Below are positions 9,191 through 11,099 of a stretch of DNA of 11,099 nucleotides, one piece after another. Origin of the DNA: Isohypsibius dastychi (Eukaryota; Tardigrada; Eutardigrada; Parachela; Isohypsibiidae); the NCBI GenBank assembly GCA_034696485.1, contig JAQIWT010001361.1, positions 1 through 11,099 of the forward strand, in the 5' to 3' direction. Numbering within the stretch: the stretch's first letter is position 1; every line of letters starts with the position of its first letter. Below the pieces are notes generated by a model. It did no database searches and was not told the DNA's origin. It saw only the letters and a list, made by a program, of their open reading frames with translations. A program made the position numbers and the translations under genes.

Positions 9191-9696
9191 ATGGTCAAGA
9201 AGAACGAGTTAGTTTGTGAACTTGAAAATTCCGCATCCAATGATGTGTCTCGCCCTCGCTGTATTTCCAGCAGCCCTAATCAGAAACATACAAACAGAAA
9301 TAATATGGGTGGTGCGATTGAAACTCAAAGCACAATGTCTGCGTTTTTGCCGATGAAGTTTGTGCCAGGGCTGTATCGCGGAACGGGCAGAGTTCCAGAA
9401 AAATGGATGAACGGCCTGAGGTCGCGAGGCTGTGAGTTGCTATACATTGCTATTCGGTTTTTGGTGTGCTGTTTCGCCGGTGAGTGATCCTTTCCATTCT
9501 GGCGTTCGAAGTCGGAGCAGCCCGAAATTGAGTTTCAGTTACGACCAGGATGCTGGATTTTGGAAGGAAAGAAAGACAGGAGGAGAGTGCTCCAAAGTTC
9601 AACAGAGTGGTTCTTCGCTCGCACATTGCACTGATATTTTTTCTGGATTCCGATACCAGTACAGTAGAGCGCCACTTTACATTATCAGTAAGATGA
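9191..9696 (+). CDS. Small protein of unknown function (148 aa, two exons)
   Basis: Exons 9191-9479 and 9539-9696 join across a 59-bp phase 1 intron (donor GCCG|GTGAGT, acceptor GAGTTTCAG|TT). The protein starts MVKKNELVCELENS and ends HFTLSVR. The ATG has the same AAAATGG context as the Arp1 and TAF10 starts, and an AATAAA signal lies 27 bases after the stop, so it looks like a real compact gene. I do not recognise the family. The first 60 residues are polar. At about 54-61 QSTMSAFL resembles a PCNA-binding PIP box, but its last position is leucine, not aromatic. FVPGLYRGTGRVPEKW follows, then a short hydrophobic run ELLYIAIRFLVCCFA and a charged segment with FGRKERQEE. No signal peptide is evident. 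A second GTGAGT donor at 9432 would also keep frame, with a 107-bp intron and 132 aa. It is tandem to TAF10, 275 bases downstream. Confidence 0.5.
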
Positions 9697-9723
9697 GGAA
9701 GCATGGGAGTATTATATTGAGAC

Positions 9724-9729
9724 AATAAA
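9724..9729 (+). terminator. Polyadenylation signal AATAAA
   Basis: A canonical hexamer lies 27 bases downstream of the small gene's TGA and is followed by T-rich sequence at 9735-9740. This suggests a very short 3' untranslated region. Confidence 0.6.
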
Positions 9730-9941
9730 TCAATAATTTTTATGAAAATGTAAACGTTTTCATTTCGCTTTTTCACCCTGTCACGCCATCCTGGGTAGTG
9801 GGTACCCGGTAGATACTGTTTCAAAATCTTCGCTCTAGCTGAGTGAGCTCATACATTTTAGTAATTGTGAACTGAGCAGGCAGGAAGATGGCTGTTCTCG
9901 ATTGACCCGTATCCTAGCCGGCCTGTCTGATTGCTTGTGGA

Positions 9942-9995
9942 GTAGCAGACGGAGGAGTAGAATGAAGTCATTCTGATTTCCAGGCGGCCTGCTAC
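9942..9995. repeat. Nested inverted repeat (potential hairpin)
   Basis: Outer arms GTAGCAG (9942-9948) and CTGCTAC (9989-9995) enclose inner arms AGAATGA (9959-9965) and TCATTCT (9968-9974), the inner pair separated by only two bases. The segments between arms pair poorly, so this is a moderate stem-loop or cruciform at best. It is not tRNA-like. Confidence 0.35.
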
Positions 9996-10091
9996 ACTAC
10001 GCACACATGCATACTATAGTACACACATGCCCAGCGTGCATGTCGATTGCGGTATTCGCGTTTGTGTTGTGCTTCTGCTACGGTAGTTCAA

Positions 10092-10103
10092 ATGGATTTC
10101 TAG
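10092..10103 (+). other. Minimal upstream open reading frame (Met-Asp-Phe-stop)
   Basis: ATG in a CAAATGG context, better than that of the F-box start (CGCATGA). It encodes three residues and a TAG nine bases before the main ATG. If it lies in the leader it could reduce initiation at 10113. Transcript start is unknown. Confidence 0.25.
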
Positions 10104-10112
10104 TTTTGACGC

Positions 10113-11099
10113 ATGAAATTCGCTATTTCTGTTAAAGAGCTTTTGCTGTCAAACCCATTTTCAACGACATCGGTTGAGATACCATTATCGCCAAACAGTA
10201 TTCAACACAGTATTGCTTTGAGTATGAGGGAAGCTTGCTACCTTATTTCGGGGAATCTGGATTTCTCAACTGATATGAACGAGAGTCTGCCTTTTGATGT
10301 TATCCTCAGGATATTTGAAGATGTCGATTCCGTGACCCGTAAAAGAGCCGAAAGGTGAGCCATAAAAAAAGTCGAAATAAATTCACGCCAGTTTGTTGTG
10401 ACTGTACTGTACTTACTTAAACTGCATGTCGTATAACTGTGATATCATTCTAGAGTATGCAAATACTGGCATGAGGTGCTTCGAACAACACCATCACTGA
10501 GCATGTTCATCAAGCTTGACCTTTCTCTTCTCAGCTCGATATCCAGCGCACATCTCGAATTGGCCATTTCAAGTCTCATAACTCAAGAAGTCGAGCGACT
10601 GCACTTTTATTCGTCAGATCCGGAAACTACCATGAACCTGGAAACCATCATCCTTAGCTTCAGCAGACGGCCGTTCAAAGAGCAGCCATATTGTGACGTC
10701 ATATTGGATGGATTGTCGTTCCAGTTTTTTGACTTCCAGTCTGTTCTATCCAATCTGCAATGGGGAAGGTTAAGAATCAAGTCCGTCGAGCTGCGAAATG
10801 TTAAGTTTGTGCGGATCCATATCAACCGGAGGAATGACGAGGGACTGGGCATGACTGTCAGCGGCCGGCTTGACCCACTGATGCCAGTCAAACCCCAGCT
10901 GATTGTTCTGATAAATCGCCAGAGCATCCCGATTAGCGAGATCGAAAGAGACCGACTAAAATCTGGAGTTGATTGTCTTGTGGGTTTTCCGAAAAAATGG
11001 TCTTCTGATATTTTCAAAAGGTATACGAGCATTCCACGGTATTCCGTAGGACACCAAACGCAGCAGAATTCCGTAGGACACCCACCAAATCAATCAGAC
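10113..11099 (+). CDS. F-box protein (5' part, runs off the window)
   Basis: Exons 10113-10354 and 10454-11099 join across a 99-bp phase 2 intron (donor GAAAG|GTGAGC, acceptor CATTCTAG|A). 296 codons are visible with no stop. Residues about 57-97 form an F-box. The split motif ESLPFDVILRIFEDVDS then RVCKYWHEVLRTTPSL shows the LP-x-D-V/I-L-x-x-IF core and the R-V-C-K-x-W-x-x-V/L half. F-boxes bind Skp1 and place a substrate-recruiting region in SCF ubiquitin ligases. The following region, with LDLSLLSSIS, LQWGRLRIKSVELRNVKFV and similar hydrophobic strands, resembles the leucine-rich or FTH-like substrate regions of invertebrate F-box families, but no subfamily is assigned. The visible end carries a nine-residue tandem repeat. 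The start is uncertain because its context is weak and in-frame Met residues follow at 38 and 55. A possible donor AAAAG|GTATAC at 11020 might end the exon earlier. Confidence 0.8.
11041..11094 (+). repeat. 27-bp tandem direct repeat at the window edge
   Basis: ATTCCGTAGGACACC occurs at 11041-11055 and 11068-11082, a 27-bp period. In the F-box frame this gives Y-SVGH-QTQQ then N-SVGH-PPNQ, an in-frame nine-residue repeat. It may continue beyond the window. If the donor at 11021 is used, the repeat is intronic. Confidence 0.55.

Larger units (their letters stand above)
9740..10112. other. Intergenic region before the F-box gene
   Basis: No coding exon is supported here. The stretch holds a nested inverted repeat (9942-9995), a direct repeat of ACACACATGC-type sequence either side of ACTATAGT (10003-10030), and a three-codon upstream open reading frame at 10092-10103. 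It should contain the F-box gene promoter and leader. No TATA box is obvious. Confidence 0.5.

Noticed and set aside
9450-9824. 124-codon minus-strand open frame
   Set aside because: It overlaps the plus-strand small gene, which has better start, splice and poly(A) signals. The minus frame shows no recognisable motif.
10694-10701. Second CRE-like TGACGTCA
   Set aside because: It lies inside the F-box coding exon, where the codons explain it.
1-11099. tRNA, rRNA, CRISPR array, transposon termini, prokaryotic operon
   Set aside because: I looked for cloverleaf arms, regularly spaced repeats, transposase motifs and long terminal inverted repeats and found none. Introns show the DNA is eukaryotic and not bacterial contamination.

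Overview
The window is nuclear DNA from a small-genome eukaryote, almost certainly an animal. Coding stretches are interrupted by GT..AG introns, many only 56-107 bp long. Start codons that can be placed sit in an A-rich AAAATGG-like context. Two genes belong to unmistakable animal/eukaryotic families (dynactin Arp1 and TAF10), and a third encodes a receptor-guanylyl-cyclase-type ectodomain. Base composition is moderate, not strongly AT-rich. An ecdysozoan fits, and a tardigrade is my first guess because that group combines short introns with many receptor guanylyl cyclases. This is inference and a nematode or another small invertebrate is not excluded. I see no prokaryotic operon, mobile element with terminal repeats, CRISPR array, rRNA or tRNA.

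Layout: (1) Positions 1-3082, minus strand: the 5' part of a single-pass receptor with an ANF_receptor-type ligand-binding ectodomain, in nine exons that join in frame. It runs off the left edge just after the transmembrane helix. (2) 3083-4044: receptor upstream region with palindromic GTACTGTACAGTAC-type motifs, a TATA-like stretch and a candidate upstream exon. (3) 4045-6011, minus: complete three-exon gene for actin-related protein 1 (centractin, 377 aa), the filament subunit of dynactin. (4) 6012-6928: shared divergent intergenic region with a perfect CRE-like TGACGTCA and TATA-like boxes. (5) 6929-8915, plus: complete three-exon TAF10 gene (404 aa), a histone-fold subunit of TFIID and SAGA-type complexes. 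It has a long acidic N-terminus and a histone fold split by an insert of about 140 residues. (6) 9191-9696, plus: small two-exon gene of unknown function (148 aa) followed by AATAAA. (7) 10113-11099, plus: 5' part of an F-box protein that runs off the right edge, ending in a short 9-residue tandem repeat.

The genes do not form one pathway: they cover signalling at the membrane, microtubule motor cargo transport, basal transcription and probably ubiquitin ligation. The only arrangement suggesting shared control is the head-to-head Arp1/TAF10 pair of housekeeping genes. I do not find a convincing new biological system. The most unusual items are the expanded TAF10 histone-fold loop and the unrecognised small gene. 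All exon joins were worked out by reading splice signals and checking reading phase, without transcript data.
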